From Saccharothrix coeruleofusca (GTDB lineage Bacteria; Actinomycetota; Actinomycetes; Mycobacteriales; Pseudonocardiaceae), in the NCBI RefSeq assembly GCF_014648515.1, contig NZ_BMRG01000004.1, positions 381,646 to 432,387 on the forward strand: a DNA stretch of 50,742 nucleotides. The letters are read 5' to 3'. This document shows, in pieces, positions 8,239 to 16,168 of the stretch. The notes beneath the pieces were generated by a model. It had not been told where the DNA came from, ran no database searches, and saw only the letters and a list, made by a program, of their open reading frames with translations. Position 1 is the stretch's first letter. Each line of letters starts with the position of its first letter. The translations under genes and the position numbers were made by a program.

Positions 8239-8769
8239 ATGACGGACGGGCGGACCGGTCGGCGCACGGGCAGGCGGGGTGCGGGCAGGCGCAGCGCGGG
8301 CATCCTGCTCTACCGGCGCGCCGCGCACGGACTGGAAGTGCTCATCGGGCACATGGGCGGCCCCTTCTGGGCCCAGCGCGAGGAGGGCGCCTGGTCGGTC
8401 CCCAAGGGCGAGCCCGTCGACGGCGAGCAGCCGCTGGACACCGCCCGTCGGGAGTTCGCCGAGGAGCTGGGCCTGCCGGTGCCCGAGGGACGGCCGCGGC
8501 CGCTGGGCCAGGTGCGCCAGGCCGGTGGCAAGGTGGTCGAGGTCTGGGCGCTGGAGGGCGACCTGGACCCGGCGCGGGTCGTGCCCGGCACCTTCCGCGT
8601 GGAGTGGCCCAGGGGCTCGGGCCACTGGCGCAGCTACCCCGAGCTCGACCGGGTCGCCTGGGTCTCGCCCGACCAGGCGCGCAGCAGGCTGGTCACCGCC
8701 CAGCGCGAGTTCCTCGACCGGCTCGAAGCGCTGTTGCGCGGGCCATCCGACGCCGAAGCCGAATCGTGA
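8239..8769 (+). CDS. NUDIX hydrolase
   Basis: A 176-aa NUDIX-fold protein. The NUDIX box is intact: Gly of GEPVDGEQPLD, then Glu, then REFAEELGL, giving the GX5EX7REUXEEXGU pattern for Mg2+-dependent cleavage of nucleoside diphosphate-X compounds. The N-terminal GRRSAGILLYRR and GGPFWAQREEGAWSVPKGE match the DUF4453/bis(5'-nucleosyl)-type branch often annotated as an NTP pyrophosphohydrolase in actinomycetes. CACACT lies 6 nt upstream of the ATG, so it may also be transcribed on its own as a leaderless message. Substrate is not predictable from sequence alone. Confidence 0.9.
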   Translation: MTDGRTGRRTGRRGAGRRSAGILLYRRAAHGLEVLIGHMGGPFWAQREEGAWSVPKGEPVDGEQPLDTARREFAEELGLPVPEGRPRPLGQVRQAGGKVVEVWALEGDLDPARVVPGTFRVEWPRGSGHWRSYPELDRVAWVSPDQARSRLVTAQREFLDRLEALLRGPSDAEAES

Positions 8770-8886
8770 CCGAAAGCCGGGTTTAACCGCCTGCCGGATG
8801 GGTGAACCCATTCAGGATGCCGTCATCGGCAACCACCGAACAACCACGCACAGTAGGTCCGTCGTCTCCCATGAGCAATGTAACTT

Positions 8887-8909
8887 TCCGTAATCCAAGT
8901 CGTTACGGA
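8887..8909. repeat. Inverted repeat TCCGTAA-N9-TTACGGA
   Basis: A perfect 7-bp dyad with a 9-bp spacer in the region upstream of rbpA. The size fits a dimeric regulator operator better than a terminator, since the arms are only moderately GC-rich. Confidence 0.45.
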
Positions 8910-9082
8910 CATCACTACTGCCGCGTAAAGCCCGCAGTGTCGTCGCCCACCGTGGTCGGTCTAAGCTGTCGCAACCGCACACTACGGGCCACTGCTACTC
9001 CATCCGAGTGATGATGTAGTCCAGCAGCCTGATAACGCGTCACGATCCCGCCGCGATTGCATCCCTTAGGAGGAAGCCTTCG

Positions 9083-9118
9083 TTGACGGGTGAAAGACGT
9101 CACTGTGGGCGACCATGA
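9083..9118 (+). CDS. Possible 11-codon leader peptide before rbpA
   Basis: A textbook Shine-Dalgarno AGGAGG (9068-9073) is followed after 9 nt by TTG, and the frame reads MTGERRHCGRP then TGA. The TGA overlaps an ATG (9115) that opens a second frame of about 42 codons running into rbpA. The strong ribosome binding site is otherwise unexplained. No homology is claimed and it may be spurious. Confidence 0.25.
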   Translation: MTGERRHCGRP

Positions 9119-9128
9119 CCGTCGAACC

Positions 9129-9155
9129 GGGAACGAACGGAGCAATCCGGACGTT
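9129..9155 (+). promoter_or_regulatory. SigR-type (thiol-stress ECF sigma) promoter of rbpA
   Basis: GGGAAC at 9129-9134, an 18-nt spacer, then GTT at 9153-9155. This matches the actinomycete SigR/SigH consensus GGGAAY-N18-GTT. rbpA is a known SigR target in Streptomyces, and the element sits 60 bp upstream of the rbpA start. Confidence 0.7.
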
Positions 9156-9214
9156 GCACTCGGTAAGCACCACCGCCTGGGCCCCGGCCCTGAGCCGAGC
9201 GAAAGGACACCGCC

Positions 9215-9559
9215 ATGGCCGACCGCGTTCTACGGGGTAGCCGGCTCGGAGCAGTCAGCTACGAGACCGACCGCAATCACGACCTCGCCCCGCGCCGGTC
9301 GGTGCGGTACGCCTGCCCGAAGGGCCACGACTTCGAGGTCCCCTTCTCCGACGACGCCGAGATCCCCCCGACCTGGGAGTGCCGCCTGCACGGCCAGGAG
9401 TCCAAGATCATCGACGGGTCCGAGCCGGAGGCCAAGAAGGTCAAGCCGCCGCGCACCCACTGGGACATGCTGCTGGAGCGGCGCTCCATCCCCGAACTGG
9501 AGGAGCTGCTCGACGAGCGGCTGGAAGAGCTCAGGGGCAGGCGCACCCGCACCGCCTGA
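9215..9559 (+). CDS. rbpA: RNA polymerase-binding protein RbpA
   Basis: A 114-aa actinobacteria-specific RNA polymerase partner that stabilises open complexes with the principal sigma factors. All domains are recognisable: N-terminal tail ADRVLRGSRLGAVSYETDRN, the core with the zinc-binding type Cys/His pattern (ACPKGHDFEVPF ... WECRLHG), the basic linker KKVKPPRTHWDMLLERR, and the C-terminal sigma-interacting helix SIPELEELLDERLEELR. Length is typical. AAAGGA lies 8 nt before the ATG. Transcription is probably from the SigR-type promoter upstream, plus possible others in the long leader region. A perfect hairpin terminator follows. Confidence 0.97.
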   Translation: MADRVLRGSRLGAVSYETDRNHDLAPRRSVRYACPKGHDFEVPFSDDAEIPPTWECRLHGQESKIIDGSEPEAKKVKPPRTHWDMLLERRSIPELEELLDERLEELRGRRTRTA

Positions 9560-9575
9560 GCACCACCCAACGCAC

Positions 9576-9609
9576 TTGAGGGGGCCCGCCGCGCGGCGGG
9601 CCCCCTCAA
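9576..9609. terminator. Bidirectional hairpin terminator
   Basis: A 34-bp perfect palindrome beginning TTGAGGGGGCCCGCCGC, between the convergent rbpA and mannosyltransferase genes. The 17-bp GC-rich arms and flanking A/T pairs let it serve both strands. Confidence 0.8.
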
Positions 9610-9628
9610 CCGTGCCTGGGGCCGCGCC

Positions 9629-10420
9629 CTAGCGCGCCGCCCCGGTCTTCGTCTTCGGCGCGAACAGCTCCCGCAGCTGGGTGTAGCGCCGCCGCAGACC
9701 CCACTTGGTCACCCGGATCAACGCCTCCCGCACGATGTCGCCACTCATCTTCGACACACCGATCTCACGCTCGGTGAACGTGATCGGCACCTCCACCACG
9801 CGGTAGTCCAGCTCGATGGTCCGCCACGCCAGGTCGATCTGGAAGCAGTAGCCCGCCGAGGCCACGTTGTGCAGCTTGAGGCTGCCCAGCACCCCGGCCC
9901 GGTAGGCGCGGAACCCCGCCGTGATGTCCTTGACCTTCGCCCCCAGCGCCAGCCGCGAGTACAGGTTCGCCCCCCGCGACAGGAACTCCCGCTTCTTCGG
10001 CCAGTTCACCACCGTGCCGCCGGGCACGTACCGCGAGCCGATCACCAGGTCGGCGTCGTGCAGCGCGTCCAGCATCCGCGGCAGGTCCTCCGGCGCGTGC
10101 GAGCCGTCGGCGTCCATCTCCACCAGCACGCCGTAGCCGCGCTCCAGCCCCCAGCCGAAGCCCGCGATGTAGGCCGCACCCAACCCCGCCTTCTCGGTGC
10201 GGTGCAGCACGTGCACGCGCTCGTCCGCGGCGGCCATCTCGTCGGCCAGCTGCCCCGTGCCGTCCGGGCTGCCGTCGTCGACCACGAGGGCGTGCACCTC
10301 CGGCAGGGCCGAGTGCAGCCGCTTCACGATCTTGCCGATGTTGTCCCGCTCGTTGTAGGTCGGGATCACCACCAGCACCGGCCCGAGCTCGCGGTCAGGC
10401 TGCGCCTGCTGGTCCGCCAT
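9629..10420 (-). CDS. Polyprenol monophosphomannose synthase (GT2)
   Basis: A 263-aa family-2 glycosyltransferase that transfers mannose from GDP-mannose to polyprenyl phosphate, the donor for lipoglycan and protein mannosylation. Motifs: [12 protein letters not shown] at the nucleotide-sugar fold, [10 protein letters not shown], the metal-binding [21 protein letters not shown], and the late [34 protein letters not shown] block diagnostic of DPM1/Ppm. The protein lacks the apolipoprotein N-acyltransferase domain fused to it in some mycobacteria. The ATG at 10420 has a strong GAGGAGG about 6 nt upstream. Confidence 0.93.
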   Translation of the reverse strand: MADQQAQPDRELGPVLVVIPTYNERDNIGKIVKRLHSALPEVHALVVDDGSPDGTGQLADEMAAADERVHVLHRTEKAGLGAAYIAGFGWGLERGYGVLVEMDADGSHAPEDLPRMLDALHDADLVIGSRYVPGGTVVNWPKKREFLSRGANLYSRLALGAKVKDITAGFRAYRAGVLGSLKLHNVASAGYCFQIDLAWRTIELDYRVVEVPITFTEREIGVSKMSGDIVREALIRVTKWGLRRRYTQLRELFAPKTKTGAAR

Positions 10421-10703
10421 CCGTTTCCTCCTCGCCGGCACCCACCGAGGGCACCGGGCGCGATCGTCGTCGTGTCACTGCCCGGCTCGGGGCCGGGGCC
10501 GCAAGGCCCGGCGCGCCCCTCGTCCGCGCACCGCGGACCGAGCCGGGTGGTCAGCGTAGCCCCCCGCGCGCGGGCACCCGCGCCACCAGCGCCCCTCCCC
10601 CCGATCACGATGCGTGGACACCACCCCCGCCGGGAACCCCGAGGCCGCGAAATCAGGGTTTCCACCGATGCGCGGCACCCCGGTGACAAGGAGTGTGGAA
10701 CAC

Positions 10704-10892
10704 ATGACCACCACATTGAGCAGGCCCATGGACCGCAGGGTCATCGCGGGCGTGTGCGCGGGCCTGGCCGCCCGTTACGGCTGGAAGCCCGGCACCGTCC
10801 GGCTGCTGTTCGTGCTGTCCTGCCTGCTGCCCGGCCCCCAGTTCGTCGTCTACCTGGCGCTGTGGATCATGATGCCCGCCCGCGCGTACTGA
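10704..10892 (+). CDS. PspC domain small membrane protein
   Basis: A 62-aa protein made only of a PspC domain: LSRPMDRRVIAGVCAGLAARYGWKPGTVRLLFVLSCLLPGPQFVVYLALWIMMP. The domain has one or two hydrophobic helices and the RxxxGVCaGLA signature. PspC proteins sense or buffer membrane stress; stand-alone short versions are common in actinomycetes. AAGGAG lies 10 nt upstream of the ATG. A hairpin terminator shared with the convergent GntR gene follows. Confidence 0.88.
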   Translation: MTTTLSRPMDRRVIAGVCAGLAARYGWKPGTVRLLFVLSCLLPGPQFVVYLALWIMMPARAY

Positions 10893-10907
10893 CCGGGGCC
10901 GCTCCCC

Positions 10908-10943
10908 CGCGTCCTCCGGCCCGCGACCGGGCGGGAGGACGCG
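10908..10943. terminator. Bidirectional hairpin terminator
   Basis: CGCGTCCTCC (10908-10917) pairs with GGAGGACGCG (10934-10943); the intervening GCCCG/CGGGC can extend the stem. It lies between the convergent pspC-type gene and the GntR gene. Confidence 0.7.
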
Positions 10944-11297
10944 CTAGTCGGCCAGCGCGGCCCGGACGATCTCCAGCGCCTCCTGCGCGGTCAGACCCTG
11001 TTCCCGCGCGGTGGCCGCGTACGCGCGCGCCGCGCGCAGCACCCGCTCCCTGCCCTGCTCCCCCGCCGCGCTGACCACCGTCCCGGCCCGTCCGCGCGTC
11101 TCGATCAGCCCCGCCTCCTCCAGCTCGCGGTAGGCCCGCGCCACGGTGTTGACCGCGATGCCCAGCTGCGCGGCCAGCGCCCGCACGGTGGGCAGCCGGG
11201 TGCCCACCGCCAGCTCCCGGTCGGTGATCTTGCGGGCGAACTGCGAGCGCACCTGCTCGTACGGGGGGACGGCGGAACCGGGGTCGAGGGTGATCAC
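10944..11297 (-). CDS. GntR family regulator, YtrA-type
   Basis: A 117-aa regulator: an N-terminal winged helix (PPYEQVRSQFARKITDRELAVGTRLPTVRALAAQLGIAVNTVARAYRELEEAGLIETRGRAGTVV) followed by a short helical tail, without the ligand-binding domain of FadR or HutC members. This is the YtrA architecture, usually found beside ABC transporter genes and autoregulated. No transporter is adjacent here, so its target may be itself or the divergent FtsX-ECD gene. The intergenic region contains AT-rich motif copy B. Confidence 0.88.
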   Translation of the reverse strand: MITLDPGSAVPPYEQVRSQFARKITDRELAVGTRLPTVRALAAQLGIAVNTVARAYRELEEAGLIETRGRAGTVVSAAGEQGRERVLRAARAYAATAREQGLTAQEALEIVRAALAD

Positions 11298-11367
11298 CCC
11301 ACCGATCCTGGCAGAGGGCGCAACCCCTGCTCGTCCGGTTGTGACCGGTACCGGGTCCGATTGTTTA

Positions 11368-11383
11368 TTTTATTCCACACTGA
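11368..11383 (+). repeat. AT-rich dispersed motif, copy B
   Basis: TTTTATTCCACACTGA, in an AT-rich island (about 11360-11405) between the divergent GntR and FtsX-ECD genes. Confidence 0.55.
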
Positions 11384-11457
11384 AGTCATAGAATCAATTG
11401 ATCAGACGACGGTGGTCGGACTGCGCGCCACCACGCCCGCTGTGCCACCATTCCGCA

Positions 11458-11871
11458 GTGGACCGCCGATCGCTCCTGCTACTGACCTCGGTGGTCGCCG
11501 CCGCGGCGGCGGTGACCGTCGCCGCGCTGCTGCCCGCCGAGCGCGTGCCCGGCTCCCCCACCCCGTACTGCACGACCCTGCTGGTCTTCACCGACACCGA
11601 CGAGGCGATGCGCGAGGCCGAGCGCGCCCTGCGCGCCGACCCCAGGGTCCGCGAGCTGACCGCGCGGACCAAGCAGGAGAACTTCGCGGCCTTCCAGGAG
11701 AGCCTGGGCGCGGAGGTCGTCGCAGGCGCCCGCCCGGACAAGGTCCCCGCCTCGCTGCGGGTGGTCGAGTCCTTCGGCGTGGACCCCAGGGCCCTGCGCG
11801 ACGACCTGGAGCGCTACGGCCGCGCCACCTACGAGGACTACTGCCGCGTCATGGCCAACCTGCCGCGCTGA
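11458..11871 (+). CDS. Stand-alone FtsX extracellular-domain-like protein
   Basis: A 137-aa protein with an N-terminal membrane anchor (RRSLLLLTSVVAAAAAVTVAALL) and one external domain. That domain resembles the extracellular domain of cell-division permease FtsX: VFTDTDEAMREAERALRADPRVRELTARTKQENFAAF, then PDKVPASLRVVESFGVDP. In FtsEX this domain binds peptidoglycan hydrolase partners such as RipC. Here the four-helix permease core and an ftsE partner are absent, so it cannot be a normal FtsX. The GTG at 11458 follows CACCAT-N6, a leaderless-type start. Convergent with kal. Confidence 0.7.
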   Translation: MDRRSLLLLTSVVAAAAAVTVAALLPAERVPGSPTPYCTTLLVFTDTDEAMREAERALRADPRVRELTARTKQENFAAFQESLGAEVVAGARPDKVPASLRVVESFGVDPRALRDDLERYGRATYEDYCRVMANLPR

Positions 11872-11914
11872 ACACGCGCTCGAGCGCTGACCCGCCCGCC
11901 GCCGCTTCGGCCGC

Positions 11915-12307
11915 TCAGTCCGCGGCCTTGGGGGCCACCACGGTCCCCCTGGCCCGCGTCACCACCAGCGGCGGGTCCAGCACGTCGGCCGCCGAGGGCC
12001 CGCGCAGCGGGGCCGAGCGGCACACCACGCGCGCCTCGAACTCGATCTCCCGCGACCGGTTGCCGATGCGCACCAGCGTCGCGGTCGCCTCGATCACATC
12101 ACCCGCCTGGATCGGCGCGACGAACTCCACCGAGCTGTACCCGGCGAACAGGCCCTCGTCGGCGTCGGTGTGGATGAGCAGCTCGGTGGCCACGTCCCCG
12201 AACAGCCCCAGCCCGTAGGCGCCGTCGACGAGGTCGCCCCCGTAGTGGGCGTGCGAGCGCGGCACGTAGCGGCGGTGGGTGACGGAGAATCCCTCGTACA
12301 GGCTCAC
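11915..12307 (-). CDS. kal: 3-aminobutyryl-CoA ammonia lyase
   Basis: A 130-aa hotdog-fold enzyme that removes ammonia from L-3-aminobutyryl-CoA to give crotonyl-CoA, the last dedicated step of the 3,5-diaminohexanoate lysine route. The block [59 protein letters not shown] is characteristic of Kal. It is the last gene of the kdd-kamD-kamE operon and overlaps the kamE stop by 4 bp. Length matches the family. Its presence argues that the operon serves catabolism to CoA esters rather than beta-lysine production for an antibiotic. Confidence 0.92.
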   Translation of the reverse strand: MSLYEGFSVTHRRYVPRSHAHYGGDLVDGAYGLGLFGDVATELLIHTDADEGLFAGYSSVEFVAPIQAGDVIEATATLVRIGNRSREIEFEARVVCRSAPLRGPSAADVLDPPLVVTRARGTVVAPKAAD

Positions 12308-13047
12308 GCGGCGACTTCCTTCCTGGACCGGACGGCGTGCACCAGGTAGCTGGCGACCTCGCCGGGGGTGGTCCCCCGGCCGAACACGCGGTCCACCCCC
12401 AACTCCCCCGCCGCCAGCGGGTCGAAACGCGGTCCGCCCGCGATCAGCAGCGGGCGGCGGGCGCCCATGGCCTCGCGGAAGGCCGCGGCCATCTCGCGGG
12501 TGTTGAGCAGGTGCGCGTCGCGCTGGGTCACCACCTGGGAGACCAGCACCGCGTCGGCCTTCTCCGCGCGGGCGCGGCGCACCAGCTCGGGCACCGGGAC
12601 CTGGGCGCCGAGGTTGACCACCTTCAGCTCGCGGTAGTACTCCAGCCCCTTCTCCCCCGCGAAGCCCTTGATGTTGAGGATCGCGTCGATGCCCACGGTG
12701 TGGGCGTCGGTGCCGATGCAGGCGCCCACCACGACCAGCTTGCGCCGCAGCAGCTTGCGGACCGCCGCGTTGACCTCCGCAGGCGACAGCAGCGGGTACT
12801 CCCGCTCGACCACGCGCACCTGCTCCAGGTCGACCACGTGCCGGACCGGGCCGTAGACGACGAAGAAGGTGAACTCCTCGCCGATGGCGTGGGAGTGCAC
12901 CACCATCGCCGGGTCGATGCCCATCCGGTTGGCCAGCTGCCGCGCGGCGCCGTCGGCCTTGGGACCGAAGGGCACCGGCAGGGTGAACGAGGTCTGCACC
13001 ATGCCGTCGCCGGTGGTGTCGCCGTAGGGGCGCACGTGCCGCTTCAC
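12304..13047 (-). CDS. kamE: Lysine 5,6-aminomutase beta subunit
   Basis: The 247-aa B12-binding subunit of lysine 5,6-aminomutase, which moves the terminal amino group of beta-lysine to form 3,5-diaminohexanoate. The cobalamin base-off motif DAHTVG places the cobalt-ligand His at residue 116. Eleven residues later, Lys127 (in [11 protein letters not shown]) aligns with the PLP-linking lysine of the clostridial enzyme, so both catalytic anchors are present. The GTG start overlaps the kamD stop by 4 bp. The C-terminal Rossmann-like half ends [14 protein letters not shown]. Confidence 0.95.
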   Translation of the reverse strand: MKRHVRPYGDTTGDGMVQTSFTLPVPFGPKADGAARQLANRMGIDPAMVVHSHAIGEEFTFFVVYGPVRHVVDLEQVRVVEREYPLLSPAEVNAAVRKLLRRKLVVVGACIGTDAHTVGIDAILNIKGFAGEKGLEYYRELKVVNLGAQVPVPELVRRARAEKADAVLVSQVVTQRDAHLLNTREMAAAFREAMGARRPLLIAGGPRFDPLAAGELGVDRVFGRGTTPGEVASYLVHAVRSRKEVAA

Positions 13048-14609
13048 GCCGGGACCTCCAGCAGCTCCGAGGCCGGGTTGCAGTACCCGGCCGCCTTCTC
13101 CACCACGCCCTCGGCGCCCTTGCCGCCGTCGGCGGGGCGCTTCATCAGGCCGAACGTGCCGTCGGCGATGGCGTTGAGCAGGCCGTCGTCGACGATGCGG
13201 CCCAGCAGGTCCACCGCCTCGCCCAGCACCTGGTGGGCGCGCTTGACGATGAAGCCGTCCGGGGCGGGCCGGAAGTCCTCGCGCAGCCCGCCCGCGGCGC
13301 CCAGCACGTAGCGCACGTTGGCCAGCGCCAGGTCGCGGTCGGACAGGAACGGGGTGACCACGGCCTCGGTCATCATGCCCACCAGCAGGATGCTCTGGCC
13401 GGTGAGCACCCCGGCGAGGTTGAAGAACCCGTCGAGCAGGTAGCCGTCGAAGACGTTGCCGGTCATGTGCTTGGTGGGCGGCATCCACTTCAGCGGCGCG
13501 TCCGGGAACAGCTCGCGGGCCAGCAGCGCGTGCGCCAGCTCCAGTCGGAACGACTCGGGCACCTTCGGGTCGATCTCGAAGGCGTGGCCCAGGCCCAGCA
13601 GGTGGTCGGGCAGCCCCGCCTCGTGCGCGAAGTGCTCGTTGAGCAGCTGGGACACCGTCACGGTGTGGGCGGCCTGCACCGCGTCGGCGGTGGTGAGGTA
13701 GTTGTCCTCGCCGGTGTTGATGATGATGCCCGCGCGGGCGTGGACCTGGCGGGAGAAGCGCTGGTCGACGAAGGTGCGGATGGGGTTGATGTCGCGGAAC
13801 AGGATGCCGTACATGGAGTCGTTGAGCATCATGTCCAGCCGCTGCAGCCCGGCCAGCACCGCGATCTCGGGCATGCACAGCCCCGAGGCGTAGTTGGTCA
13901 GCCGCACGTAGCGGCCGACCTCCTTGGACACCTCGTCCAGCGCGGCCCGCATGATGCGGAAGTTCTCCTGCGTGGCGTAGGTGCCCGCGAACCCGTGGTG
14001 GGTGGCGCCCTCGGGCACGTAGTCCAGCAGGGACTGGCCGGTGGAGCGGATCACGGCGATGACGTCGGCCCCGGCGCGGGCGGCGTTGCGCGCCTGCACC
14101 ACGTCCTCGTCGATGTCGCCGGTGGCCACGATGAGGTAGATCCAGGGGCGCTGCGGCGGGTCGCCCCACCTGGCCACCAGCTTCTCGCGCTGGGCGCGGT
14201 TGCGGTCCACGGTGCGCAGCCCCCTGGCGACCGCGGCGCGGGCGGCCTTCTCCGCGCGGGCGCGGTCGCGGCCCTCGGGCACGGTGAAGCGGACCTGGCC
14301 CGCGGCGCACGCCTCGGCCAGCTCGGTGAGCGTGCCCAGGTCGTGCTGCCGCAGGGCGTGGAAGACCGGCAGCGCGGCGCCGTGCTCCAGGCCGCAGTGC
14401 TCGCGCACGGTGTCCACCACCCGGTTGACCCACGGCACGTCGCCTGCGCGGTGGGTGGAGTCCGCGCCGGTGATGCCCGCCAGGCGCAGGGTGGCGCGCT
14501 CGACCGAGACCGTGGTGTGCGCCTTGGCGATGGCCACCACCGGCTCGGCCGCCCGCGCGGCCAGCCGTCGCGCGGTGGCGACCACCTCCGGGTCCAGGTC
14601 GAGCAGCAT
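13044..14609 (-). CDS. kamD: Lysine 5,6-aminomutase alpha subunit
   Basis: The 521-aa large subunit carrying the TIM barrel that packs against KamE and contacts PLP and adenosylcobalamin. Recognisable stretches include [75 protein letters not shown] and the C-terminal [14 protein letters not shown]. Length agrees with the family. The ATG at 14609 starts 2 nt after the amidohydrolase stop and has GAGGGAG upstream. It functions only with KamE and adenosyl-B12; no B12 genes are in the window. Confidence 0.95.
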   Translation of the reverse strand: MLLDLDPEVVATARRLAARAAEPVVAIAKAHTTVSVERATLRLAGITGADSTHRAGDVPWVNRVVDTVREHCGLEHGAALPVFHALRQHDLGTLTELAEACAAGQVRFTVPEGRDRARAEKAARAAVARGLRTVDRNRAQREKLVARWGDPPQRPWIYLIVATGDIDEDVVQARNAARAGADVIAVIRSTGQSLLDYVPEGATHHGFAGTYATQENFRIMRAALDEVSKEVGRYVRLTNYASGLCMPEIAVLAGLQRLDMMLNDSMYGILFRDINPIRTFVDQRFSRQVHARAGIIINTGEDNYLTTADAVQAAHTVTVSQLLNEHFAHEAGLPDHLLGLGHAFEIDPKVPESFRLELAHALLARELFPDAPLKWMPPTKHMTGNVFDGYLLDGFFNLAGVLTGQSILLVGMMTEAVVTPFLSDRDLALANVRYVLGAAGGLREDFRPAPDGFIVKRAHQVLGEAVDLLGRIVDDGLLNAIADGTFGLMKRPADGGKGAEGVVEKAAGYCNPASELLEVPA

Positions 14610-14611
14610 GC

Positions 14612-16168
14612 TCACTCCCTCTCGTAGATCGTCCGGCCGCGCAGCACGGTGCGCAGGCAGGTCGGGGCGGGTCCGTCGAGGGCGGGCAGCGCCGGGACGC
14701 GCGAGCGCGGGTCGGTGGACCAGCGCTGCACCCGGCTGTCGGGCGCGGCGACCTCCAGCTGCCCCGCGTCCCAGACCGCGTAGGTGGCGGGGGCGCCGGG
14801 CTGCAGCGTGCCGGTGACGCCGTCGTCCACGCCCGCCGCGCGCCAGCCGCCGCGGGTGTGGGCGTTGAACGCCGCGCGCGGGGAGATGCCCAGGCCGTCG
14901 GTGCGGTGGTGCACGGCGGCGCGGACCGCCGCCCACGGGTCGACCGCGGTGACCGGGGCGTCCGAGCCGAAGGCCAGGACCACGCCCGCGGCGGCCAGGT
15001 GGGCGAAGGGGTTGAGGGCGGTGCCCCGCGCCACGCCCAGGCGCTGGGCGTACATGCCCTCCGGGCCGCCCCACTCGGCGTCGAACAGCGGCTGCACCGA
15101 GGCCACCACGCCCCAGGAGCCCAGTTTCGCGGCCTGCTCGGGGGTGACCATCTCCAGGTGTTCCAGGCGGTGCCTGCGGGCGGCCAGGGCGGGCACGCCG
15201 ACCGCGGCGGCCGCCCGCTCGAAGCCCTCGACCACGGCGGCCACCGCGGCGTCGCCGATGACGTGGAACCCGGCCTGCAGCCCGGCCTCGGTGCACGCCA
15301 CCAGGTGCGCGGCCACGGCCTCGGCGTCGAGGTAGAGCGCGCCGCTGGTGTCGGGGCGGTCGTGGTAGGGGTGGCTGAGCGCGGCGGTGCGCGAGCCCAG
15401 CGCGCCGTCGACGAACAGGTCGCCCGCCAGGCCGCGCACGGGCAGGTCCACGTGCTCCAGCGAGCCCCAGTAGGGCACCACCTCGGGGCCGTCGGCGAGC
15501 GCGAGCAGGTCGGCCAGGTCGTCGCGGCCGGAGATGTCGGGCCCCGCGCACTCGTGCACCGCGGCGATGCCCTTGGAGGCGGCGTGGCGCAGGAAGGCGC
15601 GCTGGGCGGCGCGGCGCTGCTCGACGGGCAGGGCGTCCTTGGCCGCGCCGCGCACGTGGTGGTGGGCGGCGCGGGTCAGCGGCCCGGTGTCGGACCAGCC
15701 GTCGGCCTCGCGCGCGCCGGGTGCCAGCTCGACCAGGGAGGTGGAGACCAGGGCCGAGTGCACGTCGACGCGGGAGAGGTACACGCGCGCGCCGCCCGCG
15801 GCCCGGTCCAGCTCGGCGCGCGTGGGCGGGCGCTGGTCGGGCCAGCGGGTCTCGTCCCAGCCGTGGCCCCAGACCAGCGACCCCGGCGCGGCGCGCACCG
15901 CGTCGAGCAGTTCGGCGCGCGAGGCGCAGCCGGTGAGGTCCAGGCCGGTCAGCAGCAGCCCGGCCGAGGTGGCGTGCACGTGCGCGTCGACGAACGCGGG
16001 CGCGACGAACGCGCCGTCCAGCTCGACCACCTCGGCGTCGGGGTGCAGGGCGCGGCCCACGGAGTCCTGGCCCAGCCACACCACGGTGCCGTCGGTGACG
16101 GCCATCGCGGTGGCGTCGGGCGCGGTGGGCGAGTGCACGCGCCCGCCTACGAGAAGGGTGGTAGTCAC
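14612..16168 (-). CDS. YtcJ-like amidohydrolase inside the lysine operon
   Basis: A 518-aa metal-dependent hydrolase of the amidohydrolase superfamily (YtcJ / N-substituted formamide deformylase-like). Visible: FVDAHVHATSAG (first HxH metal site), GWDETRWPDQRPPTRAELDRAAGGARVYLSRVDVHSALV typical of this branch, VHECAGPD, HVIGDAA, RLEHLEMV (late His) and FGSDAPVTAVDPW (catalytic Asp). There is no signal peptide. It overlaps the kdd stop by 4 bp and sits 2 nt before kamD, so it is translated with the lysine genes. No step of the published pathway needs an amidohydrolase; see findings. Confidence 0.9.
   Translation of the reverse strand: MTTTLLVGGRVHSPTAPDATAMAVTDGTVVWLGQDSVGRALHPDAEVVELDGAFVAPAFVDAHVHATSAGLLLTGLDLTGCASRAELLDAVRAAPGSLVWGHGWDETRWPDQRPPTRAELDRAAGGARVYLSRVDVHSALVSTSLVELAPGAREADGWSDTGPLTRAAHHHVRGAAKDALPVEQRRAAQRAFLRHAASKGIAAVHECAGPDISGRDDLADLLALADGPEVVPYWGSLEHVDLPVRGLAGDLFVDGALGSRTAALSHPYHDRPDTSGALYLDAEAVAAHLVACTEAGLQAGFHVIGDAAVAAVVEGFERAAAAVGVPALAARRHRLEHLEMVTPEQAAKLGSWGVVASVQPLFDAEWGGPEGMYAQRLGVARGTALNPFAHLAAAGVVLAFGSDAPVTAVDPWAAVRAAVHHRTDGLGISPRAAFNAHTRGGWRAAGVDDGVTGTLQPGAPATYAVWDAGQLEVAAPDSRVQRWSTDPRSRVPALPALDGPAPTCLRTVLRGRTIYERE

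Larger units (their letters stand above)
8770..9214 (+). other. 445-bp intergenic region upstream of rbpA
   Basis: The base composition is lower in GC than its neighbours and no convincing ORF over 60 codons is present. Contents seen: a short palindrome ATGGGT-GA-ACCCAT (8798-8811); a 7-bp-arm dyad TCCGTAA-N9-TTACGGA (8887-8909); a strong AGGAGG (9068-9073) preceding an 11-codon reading frame; and a SigR-type promoter (9129-9155). The region is long for this compact genome and may hold several promoters or a small RNA. Confidence 0.5.

Noticed and set aside
10632-10660. GGGAAC ... GTT upstream of the PspC gene, resembling an ECF-sigma promoter
   Set aside because: The spacer is 20 nt, outside the 18-19 nt expected for SigR, and the flanks give no extra support.
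11876-11887. GCGCTCGAGCGC palindrome between the FtsX-ECD gene and kal
   Set aside because: Only 12 bp with no loop, common by chance at this GC content; too weak to call a terminator.
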